Shown here: positions 46,466-56,857 of the stretch, in pieces
Layout: each line of letters begins with the position of its first letter
Numbering within the stretch: the stretch's first letter is position 1
NCBI GenBank assembly: GCA_016710015.1
Contig: JADJLR010000001.1
Span: 1-64,000 of the forward strand
DNA from: Flavobacteriales bacterium
GTDB taxonomy: Bacteria; Bacteroidota; Bacteroidia; Flavobacteriales_F; PHOS-HE28
DNA: 64,000 bases
Direction of reading: 5' to 3'
Position numbers and translations under genes: made by a program
Notes under the pieces: model-generated
The model's database searches: none
What the model saw: the letters and a program-made list of their open reading frames with translations, nothing else
What the model was told of the DNA's origin: nothing

Positions 46466-47477
46466 TCAGCGAAGTAGCGAGAACGCTCCTTTCAAGATCC
46501 GTGGTTCCGAACACCCGGCAGTGATCTCCAAGATGTAGTAGTACACACCATCCGAACAGGGTTCGCCGGCAAAGGTGTATCCGTCCCACGCCACGTTCCG
46601 TGTGGCCCCATCAAGTACGGTTTGGCCCCAGCGATCCAGGATCCTCAGGTGCCACGTGGCAGAGGAACCACCAAGCACGGGTGCAAAGCCATCGTTCACC
46701 CCATCACGGTTGGGTGTGAACACATTCGGCATGCGTAGATCCGGCAATTCGGTCGCCCGTGATTCACCGAAGGATGCGGCACCATGCGTACCGTAGGGGA
46801 ACAGGTTCGGACAAAGAAGCTCCACGCTGGCATCGGTCGGTGAGACGCGATACAGATCGTAGCGGTTCAGCGCGAGCATGAGGTATGGGTCCGATGCGCA
46901 GGGATCCTGCACGGTGGTGTTCGCTCCGTACCATTGCCCTGACCCACCCCCCCAACAGACCTACGACCTCGATATCGGTAACGGCACTCAAGTCCGGCTC
47001 CACATGCATCCGGACCAAGCGATACGGTCCGGTTGCTGTGATGTAAAGGTCGCCGAGGTACCAGGTCAGATCTCCGGAAACCGTGTATCCAATGGGTGCG
47101 ATCGGCCACGAGCTTCCGTCACTCGTTCGAATGCCGTGGAGCCATCCATTGTTCTCGCCGAGCAGGATGTCGTTGTTGAACTGGACCAGCCCGGGTGTGC
47201 GAAAACCCGGCGAAGCGCCGATCAAGGTGATCGAAGCGTCGGTGGTATCGATCCGGTACAAGTTCGCCTCCAAAGTGCCCCACAAGCGACCATCCGGGGT
47301 GAACGCGATATCGAGGAACGTGACCGGGGAGTACCCGATGAGCCGTGCGTGGCAGGCATCGACATCGACCTGATACAGGCCACCAGCGTCCGTGCTAACG
47401 ATGATCCTCTCCTGCGCGTACACGCACGATCCAGCAACTGACCCGAGGCTCAACAAGGTGGTGAACAGCAATTGCAT
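46466..47477 (-). CDS. secreted protein with type B (CHU_C) T9SS sorting domain (frameshifted near 46945)
   Basis: About 337 residues. The start at 47477 gives a signal peptide (LLFTTLLSLGSVAGSCVYAQ). The body has a propeller-like pattern (IIVSTDAGGLYQVDVDACHA, DIAFTPDGRLWGTLEANLYR). The frame breaks at a run of seven Cs near 46950. The C-terminus PNVFTPNRDGVNDGFAPVLG, WGQTVLDG and EPCSDGVYYYILEI is the CHU_C/type B sorting domain, which sends proteins out through T9SS and anchors them differently from type A. It lies between rimO and the VWA gene, all on the minus strand. Confidence 0.8.
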
Positions 47478-47533
47478 GTGGGATGTCGAAGATCCACTCA
47501 AACCTACGGCAAACCGGATCCCACTCCGGTCGA

Positions 47534-48844
<1,311 letters not shown>

Positions 48845-48859
48845 GGATGATCCGTTAAG

Positions 48860-50539
48860 TTATCCTCCTCTTCGGCGGAGCACCTCGGCGAGGTCCGCCG
48901 CATACAATTCCGGGGTGAACCAAGGGTGCTTTTCCAGTTCTAGGAGTACTTGCGGTACGATATCGGTGAGGTAGACCATACGCTTGCGTGTGCGCATGCT
49001 TCGTACCATATCCTCCAGCCGCTTCACGCCAGTGGCATCGATCAAGGGCACGTATTTCATGCGAAGTACCACCACGCGGTGCTTGTCATTGATCTCCGCC
49101 ATCACCTGCTGGAACCGCAGCGCAGCACCGAAGAACAAGGGACCGGTGATCTCGAAGACCAGGATATCCTTCGGCAGGTCCTTGAGTTCCTCATTCACCA
49201 TGTGGGTCGTGGAGCCTTCACCCCCCAATGCGGGCTTCAGGTCCGTGACATCGGCCATGCGCTTCATGAAGATGAAGGCGGCGAGTACCATGCCCACCTC
49301 GATGGCCAGCACCAGGTCGAACAGCACGGTGATGCCGAAGGTGACCAGCAGCACGGCCAAATCGTAGCGATTGCCTTTGATCGCATTGCGGAAGTAGCTC
49401 CATTCGCCCATGTTCCACGCCACCACCACCAGGATCCCAGCCAAGCAGGCCATGGGGACCAGACCGGCCAAGGGCGCTGCCACCAGCATGATCACCAGCA
49501 AGGTGAGTGCATGTACCACGCCGCTGATGGGTGTACGCCCTCCGTTCTTCACGTTGGTGGCGGTGCGGGCGATGGCCCCGGTTACCGGGATGCCGCCGAA
49601 CATGGAACTCAGCACATTGGCACCACCTTGGGCCACGAGTTCCATGTTGCTGCGGTGTCGACCACCGATCATACCGTCAGCGACCACTGCGGAGAGCAAC
49701 GATTCAATGCTACCGAGCAAGGCGATGGCAATGGCCGGTTGGATCAATTCACGCATCGTGGCCAGGTCCACAAAATGGAATTGCGGCATGGGGAACGTGC
49801 TGGAGATCGCGCCGAACCGACTACCGATGGTGTCCACGGGCAATTGCAGGAAATACACGGCCGCAGTACACACCAGGATCGCCGCCATCGGACCTGGGAT
49901 CACCTTGGTGAAACGCGATAGGTACAAGGACAGCAGGATCGAAACGATGCCAATTGTCGTGGCTATGGGATCGAGGCTGCCGAAGTGCGCACCGAGCACC
50001 GACCATTTCTCCAAGAAACCGGCAGGCACCTCGGCGATCGTCAACCCGAACAGGTCCTTCACTTGGGTGGAAAAGATCACCACAGCGATACCTGCTGTGA
50101 AGCCGACGACCAGGGTATGAGGGAAATACTTCAGCAACTGCCCCGCACGTAGGAAGCCCATGAGCATGATCAGGAAGCCGGCCATGAAGGTGGCCACGGT
50201 CAAACCTTCGATGCCATACTTCTGAATGATGCCGAAGACGATGATGATGAACGCACCCGTTGGCCCACCGATCTGCACGCGACTTCCTCCGAAAAGCGAC
50301 ACCACCAGCCCGCCGATGATGGCTGTGATCAGGCCTTTCTCAGGTGAAACGCCGGAAGCGATGGCGAACGCAATGGCCAGCGGCAAGGCCACAATACCCA
50401 CCACCACGCCAGCGATCACATCCTGCTTGAGCTGGTCCTTGGAGATGCCATCCTTCCAAAGGGAGAATAGTTTTGGCACGAAGCTTTCCTCCGACGGCAC
50501 ATCGCCGCCCGCGATCCATTGGCGGAACCCAGAACTCAT
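48860..50539 (-). CDS. SulP-family anion transporter with STAS domain
   Basis: 559 residues. About 10-12 membrane segments begin with KQDVIAGVVVGIVALPLAIA; the family signature region GGPTGAFIIIVFGIIQKYGI and GLTNVLSSMFGGIPVTGAIA-like stretch (VLSSMFGGIPVTGAIARTAT) is clear. The C-terminus from DILVFEITGPLFFGAALRFQ to RMVYLTDIVPQVL is a STAS domain. SulP proteins carry sulfate, bicarbonate or similar anions; the substrate cannot be told from sequence. Confidence 0.9.
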   Translation of the reverse strand: MSSGFRQWIAGGDVPSEESFVPKLFSLWKDGISKDQLKQDVIAGVVVGIVALPLAIAFAIASGVSPEKGLITAIIGGLVVSLFGGSRVQIGGPTGAFIIIVFGIIQKYGIEGLTVATFMAGFLIMLMGFLRAGQLLKYFPHTLVVGFTAGIAVVIFSTQVKDLFGLTIAEVPAGFLEKWSVLGAHFGSLDPIATTIGIVSILLSLYLSRFTKVIPGPMAAILVCTAAVYFLQLPVDTIGSRFGAISSTFPMPQFHFVDLATMRELIQPAIAIALLGSIESLLSAVVADGMIGGRHRSNMELVAQGGANVLSSMFGGIPVTGAIARTATNVKNGGRTPISGVVHALTLLVIMLVAAPLAGLVPMACLAGILVVVAWNMGEWSYFRNAIKGNRYDLAVLLVTFGITVLFDLVLAIEVGMVLAAFIFMKRMADVTDLKPALGGEGSTTHMVNEELKDLPKDILVFEITGPLFFGAALRFQQVMAEINDKHRVVVLRMKYVPLIDATGVKRLEDMVRSMRTRKRMVYLTDIVPQVLLELEKHPWFTPELYAADLAEVLRRRGG

Positions 50540-50561
50540 CACGATAGACCGAATGGAGTTC

Positions 50562-50753
50562 TCATGAAAGCATGCTTGTCGAACACTCGAAGGCCTCTGA
50601 CCCGTTCAATTCGAAGTACTTGGATCGGGGTTCGGGATCGATAGTAACTGCCGATGACCAAGGCTTATCCCCCACTTCACTGACGAAGGTGATCTTCAAG
50701 CGATCCATGTTGAACCTGGTCCAAACCTTGGTCTTGAGCGTCCGCGCATCCAT
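50562..50753 (-). CDS. possible small protein of unknown function
   Basis: 63 codons from ATG at 50753 (MDARTLKTKVWTRFNMDRLK) ending in SEAFECSTSMLS. A TAGCTTCG box (a one-base variant of the promoter consensus) lies just upstream. Composition looks protein-like, but I recognise no family. It lies upstream of the SulP gene with a 22-base gap and could be its leader gene. Confidence 0.35.
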   Translation of the reverse strand: MDARTLKTKVWTRFNMDRLKITFVSEVGDKPWSSAVTIDPEPRSKYFELNGSEAFECSTSMLS

Positions 50754-50792
50754 TTCGGCTGCGAAGCTACGGAGTTGACCAAGCATGGATCT

Positions 50793-50957
50793 TATACCAC
50801 TTCGCATTAGAAGAACACCCGGTCTGCTTGCCAATTTTCCGCATGACTTCTCCGAGGGCACAGTTCCGTAGGCACCGCTACGCAACACTGCCCTCGGATC
50901 GTCCTGCGAAAGATTGGCGGCGCACCTTTGGACGCTCTTCTAATGCGAAATGGTATT
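50793..50957. repeat. 165-bp long-hairpin repeat, copy 1
   Basis: Terminal arms TATACCACTTCGCATTAGAA and its near-perfect complement (TTCTAATGCGAAATGGTAT, with one mismatch). Inner arms GCCAATTTTCCGCA and TGCGAAAGATTGGC, and CCGAGGGCA with TGCCCTCGG, pair around a central CGTAGGCACCGCTACG hairpin. The whole element can fold into one long imperfect stem. No open frame is inside. Confidence 0.85.
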
Positions 50958-51331
50958 ACCTGCTGGAGGTGAGTCGAGCTAGTGTGATAACCATGAAGTT
51001 CATGAATCATCTCAACCCCTCTTTCTCCTCCCTGCTGCGTTGGAACATTTCGCCGTAGCCACCGCTACGCCATGCATGTCCCGCCTCGCATGAAGAAGAA
51101 ATAGTGGCAGATCTTTAGTCAACGTACTTCATGGTTACCACACTAGCGCACCAACCCCTTGGATCCCCAATTGAGTACGCTCCGGAGTTCTCAATACCGG
51201 ATCGAACGAAAACTGTGGCCCTGGACGTGCGAAATTCGACGAAAGGATCCGGTCGATTGTATCGCGCAATGGGATCTCCGATCTACATTGCATCGACTAG
51301 CACCCTAAGCAACCACCAAAACACCAAAACC
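50958..51331. other. intergenic stretch without a recognised gene
   Basis: Between the hairpin repeat and the TM2 gene. It contains a second short CGTAGCCACCGCTACG hairpin (about 51054-51070) like the tip of the repeat next door, but no credible gene or promoter. Confidence 0.5.
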
Positions 51332-51718
51332 ATGTACTGTCGGAACTGTGGCAATGAAGTGAGCGATCAAGCGGTCATGTGCATAGCATGCGGCACTCCT
51401 CCAAAGGCGGGGAATAAATACTGTAGCAACTGCAAGAGTGAAACAGCATCCAATGCGCAGATCTGCATGAAATGCGGGGTTGCTCTTGGCTCTGCACGGG
51501 CGATGAATGGTGAGGGAAAGGATTGGTTAACGACCCTCTTGCTCGCTCTCTTCTTGGGTACCCTAGGGGTGCATCGCTTCTATACGGGTCATACCATGAT
51601 CGGCGTGGCGCAACTTCTAACGTTAGGAGGGTGCGGTATTTGGGCCTTGATCGATGTGATCATGATCGCAACGGGCAGTTTCAAGGATGCTGCAGGGAAT
51701 GAACTGGTCAAGAAGTAG
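51332..51718 (+). CDS. TM2-domain protein with zinc ribbons
   Basis: 128 residues. Two zinc ribbons at the N-terminus: CRNCGNEVSDQAVMCIACG and CSNCKSETASNAQICMKCG. The TM2 part follows: WLTTLLLALFLGTLGVHRFY, TGHTMIGVAQLLTLGGCGIW and DVIMI, two membrane helices with the DRF-like turn. TM2 proteins are small membrane proteins of uncertain role. The DUF2752 gene starts inside its last 17 bases, a frequent partner in Bacteroidota. Confidence 0.85.
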   Translation: MYCRNCGNEVSDQAVMCIACGTPPKAGNKYCSNCKSETASNAQICMKCGVALGSARAMNGEGKDWLTTLLLALFLGTLGVHRFYTGHTMIGVAQLLTLGGCGIWALIDVIMIATGSFKDAAGNELVKK

Positions 51719-52040
51719 GCAGCTTGCACTGGTCTTGCGTAGTGCCGTACTAGTGTCCCTGCCCCTGGTGTTGGTCCTTTCACCAGACAAGGTGTTGATG
51801 GATGCTCCGGCGATCTGTCTCTTTCGGAACATCACCGGCATGGAATGCTACGGATGCGGTATGACGCGTGGCATTCACGCGATCCTTCACGGTCACTTTG
51901 CGGCAGCGATCGAATTCAACAAAGCGGTGGTCGTGGTAGCTCCGATATTGGCAGTGACGTGGATGCGGGCCATGTACGACACATGGTGCGTTTTCCTTCG
52001 AGAGGGTTCGATCGGTCGAACGGACCGAAGCTTTTCTTAG
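51702..52040 (+). CDS. DUF2752 membrane protein
   Basis: 112 residues from ATG at 51702, overlapping the TM2 gene by 17 bases. The signature CLFRNITGMECYGCGMTRGI and HGHFAAAIEFNKAVV is DUF2752; membrane segments flank it. The CxGCGxTR motif is invariant in the family, whose function is unknown. The stop region overlaps the ftsY stop by four bases from the opposite strand. Confidence 0.85.
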   Translation, partial: NWSRSRQLALVLRSAVLVSLPLVLVLSPDKVLMDAPAICLFRNITGMECYGCGMTRGIHAILHGHFAAAIEFNKAVVVVAPILAVTWMRAMYDTWCVFLREGSIGRTDRSFS

Positions 52041-52993
52041 CCCTTGAAAAGCGCCTCCACGAACGCTTTCTTGTCGAAGACCTGCAAGTGCTCAATGCCT
52101 TCCCCGACACCAAGGTACTTGATGGGGATGCCGAATTGCTCACTGATGCCGATGGCCACACCCCCTTTGGCCGTCCCATCGATCTTGGTCAGCGCGAGCG
52201 CGGTAACATCCGTTGCCTTGGTGAATTGGCGGGCTTGTTCGATGGCGTTCTGACCCGTGCTTGCATCCAGGACCAGGAGCACTTCATGTGGCGCATCGGG
52301 GATCACCTTGCGCATCACGTTGCGCACCTTGGTGAGTTCGTTCATCAGGCCCACTTTGTTGTGCAGGCGACCGGCGGTATCGATGATGACGATCTCCACA
52401 CCTTGGGCTTTGGCATGCTGCACGGTATCAAAGGCCACGGCTGCCGGGTCCGCGTTCATGCCTTGTTGCACCAACGGGACACCCACGCGTTCGCTCCAGA
52501 TCCGCAGTTGATCCACCGCAGCGGCACGGAATGTATCCGCCGCACCGAGCACCACACTGCGCCCTTCTTTCTTGAATGCATGGGCGAGTTTGCCGATCGT
52601 GGTGGTCTTACCGACTCCATTCACGCCCACCACCATGATGACGTAGGGTTTGGTCGCAGGATCCACCGGCACTGGATCCTTCATCAGGGCCGCGATCTCC
52701 TCGCGTAGGATCCCATTGAGTTCGCCGGTCCCAACGTATTTGTCGCGCTTCACACGTTCTTGGATCCGCTCGATGATGCGCAAGGTGGTCTCCACGCCGA
52801 CATCACTGGAAACGAGGACTTCTTCCAGATCGTCGAGCACGGTATCATCCACGGTACTTTTTCCCGCCACAACGCGAGCCAACTTGCCGAAGAGGCCGGA
52901 CCGCGAGCGTTCCAGCCCTTGATCGAGGTCCTGCTGTTCAACGGCGGCTTGTTCAGCCTCCTTCTTCTTCCCGAAAAGTCCGAAAAATGCCAT
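52037..52993 (-). CDS. ftsY: signal recognition particle receptor FtsY
   Basis: 318 residues. A short charged N-terminus (MAFFGLFGKKKEAEQAAVEQ), the helical N domain, then the GTPase: MVVGVNGVGKTTTIGKLAHA (G1), DTFRAAAVDQLRIW (G2), IIDTAGRLHNKVGLMNELTK (G3), LALTKIDGTAKGG (G4). FtsY docks ribosome-SRP complexes at the membrane translocon. It follows DUF4295 and rpmG on the same strand, with a terminator between. Confidence 0.95.
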   Translation of the reverse strand: MAFFGLFGKKKEAEQAAVEQQDLDQGLERSRSGLFGKLARVVAGKSTVDDTVLDDLEEVLVSSDVGVETTLRIIERIQERVKRDKYVGTGELNGILREEIAALMKDPVPVDPATKPYVIMVVGVNGVGKTTTIGKLAHAFKKEGRSVVLGAADTFRAAAVDQLRIWSERVGVPLVQQGMNADPAAVAFDTVQHAKAQGVEIVIIDTAGRLHNKVGLMNELTKVRNVMRKVIPDAPHEVLLVLDASTGQNAIEQARQFTKATDVTALALTKIDGTAKGGVAIGISEQFGIPIKYLGVGEGIEHLQVFDKKAFVEALFKG

Positions 52994-53037
52994 GCTTTGA
53001 ATGCCGAAGCCTCGACGAAGGCGGTTGGTCCGAATAC

Positions 53038-53072
53038 GCGAAAAGGCCTACACCAAGGTGCGGCCTTTTCGC
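53038..53072 (-). terminator. terminator between DUF4295 and ftsY
   Basis: GCGAAAAGGCC (53038-53048) pairs perfectly with GGCCTTTTCGC (53062-53072). The arm itself carries the T-run, so it could stop transcription from either side; on the minus strand it ends the rpmG/DUF4295 message. Confidence 0.75.
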
Positions 53073-53088
53073 AATGAGGTGAATGAGG

Positions 53089-53244
53089 TCACTTACCGGC
53101 GATCAGCTTGTCCGCCTCATCCGAGGGAACGACCTGCTCGACGAAAGAATACCCTTTCCCGCCTTCCTTCTTCATCATGCGGATCACCTTCGTGAAGGTT
53201 TTCGCATCGGCTTTCTTCAGGGTTGCAACGGTCTTCTTTGCCAT
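53089..53244 (-). CDS. DUF4295 small basic protein
   Basis: 51 residues: MAKKTVATLKKADAKTFTKV, then IRMMKKEGGKGYSFVEQ and ADKLIAGK. DUF4295 is a small Lys-rich protein encoded beside rpmB/rpmG in Bacteroidota, probably ribosome-associated. It follows rpmG by 50 bases. It is too short for many gene callers. Confidence 0.85.
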   Translation of the reverse strand: MAKKTVATLKKADAKTFTKVIRMMKKEGGKGYSFVEQVVPSDEADKLIAGK

Positions 53245-53294
53245 GTTTCACACGCCTTCGCGCTGGTTTGATGTTCGTCTCTCTTTGGCGAGGC

Positions 53295-53480
53295 TTACTT
53301 GATCTCTTTATGAACGGTCATCTTCCGAAGGATGGGGTTGTATTTCTTCAACTCCATACGCTCGGTCGTATTCTTCCGGTTCTTGGTGGTGATGTAACGG
53401 GAAGTACCCGCCTGGCCTGTTGCCTTGTGTTCGGTACACTCCAGGATCACTTGAATGCGGTTCCCTTTCTTGCTGGCCAT
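53295..53480 (-). CDS. rpmG: 50S ribosomal protein L33
   Basis: 61 residues: KKGNRIQVILECTEHKATGQ, SRYITTKNRKNTTERMELKK, YNPILRKMTVHKEIK. It is the Cys-poor form of L33 (one Cys, no zinc ribbon). It has its own promoter (TACTTTTG at 53521-53528), so it is not dependent on the upstream aminopeptidase gene. Confidence 0.95.
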   Translation of the reverse strand: MASKKGNRIQVILECTEHKATGQAGTSRYITTKNRKNTTERMELKKYNPILRKMTVHKEIK

Positions 53481-53520
53481 CGCTTATCTGTCTAAACCCA
53501 TGCTATAGGCACAGGGGCCG

Positions 53521-53528
53521 CAAAAGTA
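53521..53528 (-). promoter_or_regulatory. promoter -7 box of rpmG
   Basis: TACTTTTG on the minus strand, 40 bases before the rpmG ATG and downstream of the aminopeptidase stop. Confidence 0.65.
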
Positions 53529-53557
53529 AGTGAACTTCCCGGACTGGCCAAATGGTC

Positions 53558-54955
53558 CTATCGAGCCATCAATTGCTCTATCGCTGCCACGGTGCGTGGG
53601 GCGCTTCCGGAAAGGTTGATGGGATCTCCTCCGGTGACCAGGATATCGTCCTCGATGCGTACCCCGATGTCCCACCAACGTGGGTCGCAGGGACTATCCT
53701 TGGCGATGTAGATGCCGGGTTCCACGGTGATCACATTGCCCTCTTTCAATTTCCCGTAGGTGCCAGCATCGTGTACATCCAACCCGAGGTAATGGCTGGT
53801 GCCATGCATGAAATAGCGCTTCACCTCCCCCTCGTTCTCGATGATGCCCAGGTCCACCAATCCTTTGGCGATCACTGCGGTGGCGGCCTCATGGGCAGCC
53901 CGGAATGCGTTCCCGGCCCGCACCTCGCGGATCCCGGCATCCTGAGCAGCAAGTACGAGTTCGTAGATGCTGCGCTGATCGGCACTGAATTTCCCGTCGA
54001 CAGGCAAGGTCCGTGTCACATCGGCCGTGTAGCCATGATATTCCGCGCCGATATCACTGACCAAGAGGTCATTTGCACCCAATGTCCGGCGATTGGTGAC
54101 GTAGTGTAGCACACAACTGTGGGGGCCACCGCCTTGAATACTGGGAAAGCCTTCGTACTCTGCACCATTGGTCTTGAAGACGTATTCCACGATGGCTTCG
54201 GTCTGGTACTCGGTCATTTCCGGTTCCAGCTTACTCATCAACTCCATTTGGGCTTCGCAAGTGATGCTGATCGCCTTGCGCATCAAATCCAATTCCTCGG
54301 TTCGTTTCACCTCCCGTAACTCAGCCATCCACCGCCGCAGATCGGCCGGTGCATCATTCGGTCCATTCGGAGCGCTTTCGTGAACGTGTTTCCACAGATC
54401 GGCCAGATCCGAGGAGGAATGTGGATCGTCGTTCGGCTCATCGGGGAGGTGATCGAAAAGGACATCCCCTTTGGCCCATGGGAGTTCGGTATGCTTGAAC
54501 CTATCGGCTCCCATGGCCATTTCCACCCCGAATAGGGCTTGTGCCTCAGTTGGTCCTGTACTGCGACCGTTCCAAACCTCACGCTTCGGGTCACGGTCCT
54601 GCACCACCAGCAACTCCGACACCCTGGATCCCGCCACCATCCGCGGTTCCTTGAACACGAAGAGCATCGCACGGGGTTCGCGCAGTCCACTGAGGTAATA
54701 GAAATTCGGGTCTTGGTGGTACTCGTAATCCACATCGTTGCTGCGGTTGCGGACCGGATTGGTAAGGAACACCGCAACACCTTGGGCCGGCAGCCTGGCG
54801 CGCAATGCCTCCCTCCGTTCACGGTGGAATTCGGGACTCAACAAGTCGTTATCGAACACACCGTGGGCATCATCATGGATGCGAACGGTTGCGGGCAAGT
54901 CCTGTGCGAACAGGGGCAGCGTCAGTACAGAGAGGCCGAATAGAAGGATCCGCAT
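53558..54955 (-). CDS. secreted Xaa-Pro aminopeptidase (M24B)
   Basis: 465 residues from ATG at 54955 with a signal peptide (ILLFGLSVLTLPLFAQ). The N-terminal aminopeptidase-P domain has GVAVFLTNPVRNRSNDVDYE and DPNFYYLSGLREPRAMLFV. The catalytic pita-bread domain shows the metal ligands: Asp in VSDIGAEYHGYTADVTRTLP (two Asp), His in FMHGTSHYLGLDVHDAG, Glu in ITVEPGIY and Glu in IGVRIEDDILVTGG. It removes N-terminal residues before proline, here in the periplasm or outside. Its position between rpmB and rpmG splits a usually tight block. Confidence 0.9.
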   Translation of the reverse strand: MRILLFGLSVLTLPLFAQDLPATVRIHDDAHGVFDNDLLSPEFHRERREALRARLPAQGVAVFLTNPVRNRSNDVDYEYHQDPNFYYLSGLREPRAMLFVFKEPRMVAGSRVSELLVVQDRDPKREVWNGRSTGPTEAQALFGVEMAMGADRFKHTELPWAKGDVLFDHLPDEPNDDPHSSSDLADLWKHVHESAPNGPNDAPADLRRWMAELREVKRTEELDLMRKAISITCEAQMELMSKLEPEMTEYQTEAIVEYVFKTNGAEYEGFPSIQGGGPHSCVLHYVTNRRTLGANDLLVSDIGAEYHGYTADVTRTLPVDGKFSADQRSIYELVLAAQDAGIREVRAGNAFRAAHEAATAVIAKGLVDLGIIENEGEVKRYFMHGTSHYLGLDVHDAGTYGKLKEGNVITVEPGIYIAKDSPCDPRWWDIGVRIEDDILVTGGDPINLSGSAPRTVAAIEQLMAR

Positions 54956-54972
54956 GAGGGTTCGGAAATGAA

Positions 54973-55009
54973 GAAGGCGTCGATCGAAGCTAGTTCGACC
55001 GACGCCTTC
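54973..55009 (-). terminator. rho-independent terminator after rpmB
   Basis: GAAGGCGTCG (54973-54982) pairs with CGACGCCTTC (55000-55009); on the minus strand TTCATTTCC follows. It separates rpmB from the aminopeptidase gene. Confidence 0.75.
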
Positions 55010-55027
55010 CAAGATCGTGCCGTGTGT

Positions 55028-55267
55028 TCAGCCGTTGAGAAAGCCTTTGGCCTTCGCGGTCTTGATGGCGGAAACGATGCCCACCTTGCTGATGGTACGC
55101 ATGCCCGCAGCGCTCACGCGCAGGGAGATCCATTTCTTCTCTTCCGGGATGTAGAACTTGCGATCCTGCAGGTTCGGTGCGAAGGTGCGGCGCGTCTTGA
55201 TGTTCGAGTGGGACACCTTGTTACCGGTGATGACGTGCTTTCCTGTGATCTGGCAAACCTTGGACAT
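55028..55267 (-). CDS. rpmB: 50S ribosomal protein L28
   Basis: 79 residues: MSKVCQITGKHVITGNKVSH, SNIKTRRTFAPNLQDRKFYI, SLRVSAAGMRTISKVGIVSA. Typical bacterial L28. A TATCTTCG box (one base off the promoter consensus) precedes it and a terminator follows, so it is monocistronic. Confidence 0.95.
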   Translation of the reverse strand: MSKVCQITGKHVITGNKVSHSNIKTRRTFAPNLQDRKFYIPEEKKWISLRVSAAGMRTISKVGIVSAIKTAKAKGFLNG

Positions 55268-55289
55268 GGCTGTGGCTTATTACGGGGCG

Positions 55290-55297
55290 CGAAGATA
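55290..55297 (-). promoter_or_regulatory. promoter-like box of rpmB (TATCTTCG variant)
   Basis: TATCTTCG on the minus strand, 22 bases before the ATG. The same T-to-C variant (TAnnTTCG) occurs before osmC and the small gene at 50753. Confidence 0.4.
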
Positions 55298-55329
55298 GTG
55301 ATCTGGATCTGAACAATACAATTGCAGGC

Positions 55330-56613
55330 TCAGGAGCTTGAATCAAGCAGCCTACGACGCAGCATTTCCAGCGAGGCCAAAGCGCTGCGCTGGATAACCG
55401 CCCCGCGCGAGCCTATGAAGTGTTCGCATTTGCTCTGTACGCCATCGGCACCGGCCACTGCGATCCATACTGTACCTACCGGCTTTTCGGGTGTGCCACC
55501 GTCGGGGCCCGCAATGCCCGTTATGGCTATGCTCCAATCCGTTCGTAACGCTGTGCGGACACCAGTGGCCATTTGCTCGGCAACAGGTTGACTTACGGCT
55601 CCGTTCAGCTCCAACATATCGCTCGGTATGCCGAGTTCCTCCATTTTCACCGCATTGGCATAGCTGACCACACCACCGGTGAAGTACGCCGAACTACCCG
55701 GTACACTGGTGATCAGGTGACTGACATAACCGCCCGTGCAACTTTCGGCCAATGAGAGGGTTTGACCATGTTTCTTCATCAACCGCCCTACGACTTCCTG
55801 CATGCGTTGCTCCCCTTCGCCGAAGATCAGTTCCGGGATCAGTGCGTGGAGTTCTGCCACCTTGCTGTTGATGCGTTGGATCGCGGCATCAGGATCCTCC
55901 TCTGCATAAGCGGACAACCGCAATTTCACGGTACCCGGTGATGGCAAGTACGCCAGTTTGATGTGTTCCGCAGCAAGGCTGTCCTCCCACCCTTCTATGC
56001 GTTGTGCCAAGTGGCTTTCGCCCATGCCGGTCGTAAGGATGGTACGATGAACGATGCTCGGCGGGTCGAAGCGTTGTACCAGATACGGCAGTACCGTGTC
56101 CAGCATCATGCGTTTCATTTCGCCGGGAACACCGGGCATGCTCACATAAACGGTTGCCTTGGCATTCGGTGCTCCTTGTTCGTCCACATCGAACCACATT
56201 CCGCTTGCGGTGCCACGGGTGTTGGGGATCACGGTACAACTCGCGGGAAGGTCTGCTTGGGCCCGATTCACTTCCAACGGTTCCCGGCCAATGCTGGTGA
56301 AGAAGGCTAAAATACTCGCCTCGATCTCCGGATGTTTTTCCAATGTGGTGCCGAAGAATTCGCAAAGTGTATGCTTGGTAATATCATCCTTCGTGGGACC
56401 TAGCCCGCCGGTGATGAGCACGATGTCCGTGGTCGCTTCGCCCAACGTGTCCAGGATCTCCTGCCGTTCATCGCCGATCGTGACCACCCGCTTGGTGCGC
56501 ACGCCGATCAAGCCCAACTGCATGCCGATCCACCCCGCGTTGGTGTTGATCGTTTGGCCAATGAGCAGTTCATCGCCGATGCTGATGATGGTTGCGGTTA
56601 TTTCGTGGGGCAT
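55330..56613 (-). CDS. cinA: CinA family protein (competence/damage-inducible protein A, NMN deamidase)
   Basis: 427 residues. N-terminal molybdopterin-binding-like domain: IISIGDELLIGQTINTNAGW and VLITGGLGPTKDDITKHTL. The C-terminal CinA domain (from about residue 265) has TLSLAESCTGGYVSHLITSV, GSSAYFTGGVVSYANAVK and ITGIAGPDGGTPEKPVGTVW. The C-terminal half deamidates nicotinamide mononucleotide in the NAD salvage cycle; the N-terminal half may hydrolyse ADP-ribose. It lies upstream of rpmB with a 62-base gap. Confidence 0.9.
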   Translation of the reverse strand: MPHEITATIISIGDELLIGQTINTNAGWIGMQLGLIGVRTKRVVTIGDERQEILDTLGEATTDIVLITGGLGPTKDDITKHTLCEFFGTTLEKHPEIEASILAFFTSIGREPLEVNRAQADLPASCTVIPNTRGTASGMWFDVDEQGAPNAKATVYVSMPGVPGEMKRMMLDTVLPYLVQRFDPPSIVHRTILTTGMGESHLAQRIEGWEDSLAAEHIKLAYLPSPGTVKLRLSAYAEEDPDAAIQRINSKVAELHALIPELIFGEGEQRMQEVVGRLMKKHGQTLSLAESCTGGYVSHLITSVPGSSAYFTGGVVSYANAVKMEELGIPSDMLELNGAVSQPVAEQMATGVRTALRTDWSIAITGIAGPDGGTPEKPVGTVWIAVAGADGVQSKCEHFIGSRGAVIQRSALASLEMLRRRLLDSSS

Positions 56614-56857
56614 TGGGGACGTGCTTCTCGGCGGGGATAGTGGTGCAAGGGCGAGTGTTCAGGTTTGTTCAAGTGCTGTGGGTTGATAGTTGTCCAGCAG
56701 TCCAGTGCTGTTCAACTGCGGGAAAATGGCCAACCTCATTGCAGTGGTTCAATACCAGCCCACCGTGTAAGAGTTGGCTATTACCTCGGATCGCGACCAA
56801 ACAGTTTCCAAGAGGCCTTCCATCCAGAACCATCAACCCACGATCAACAACTACCAA

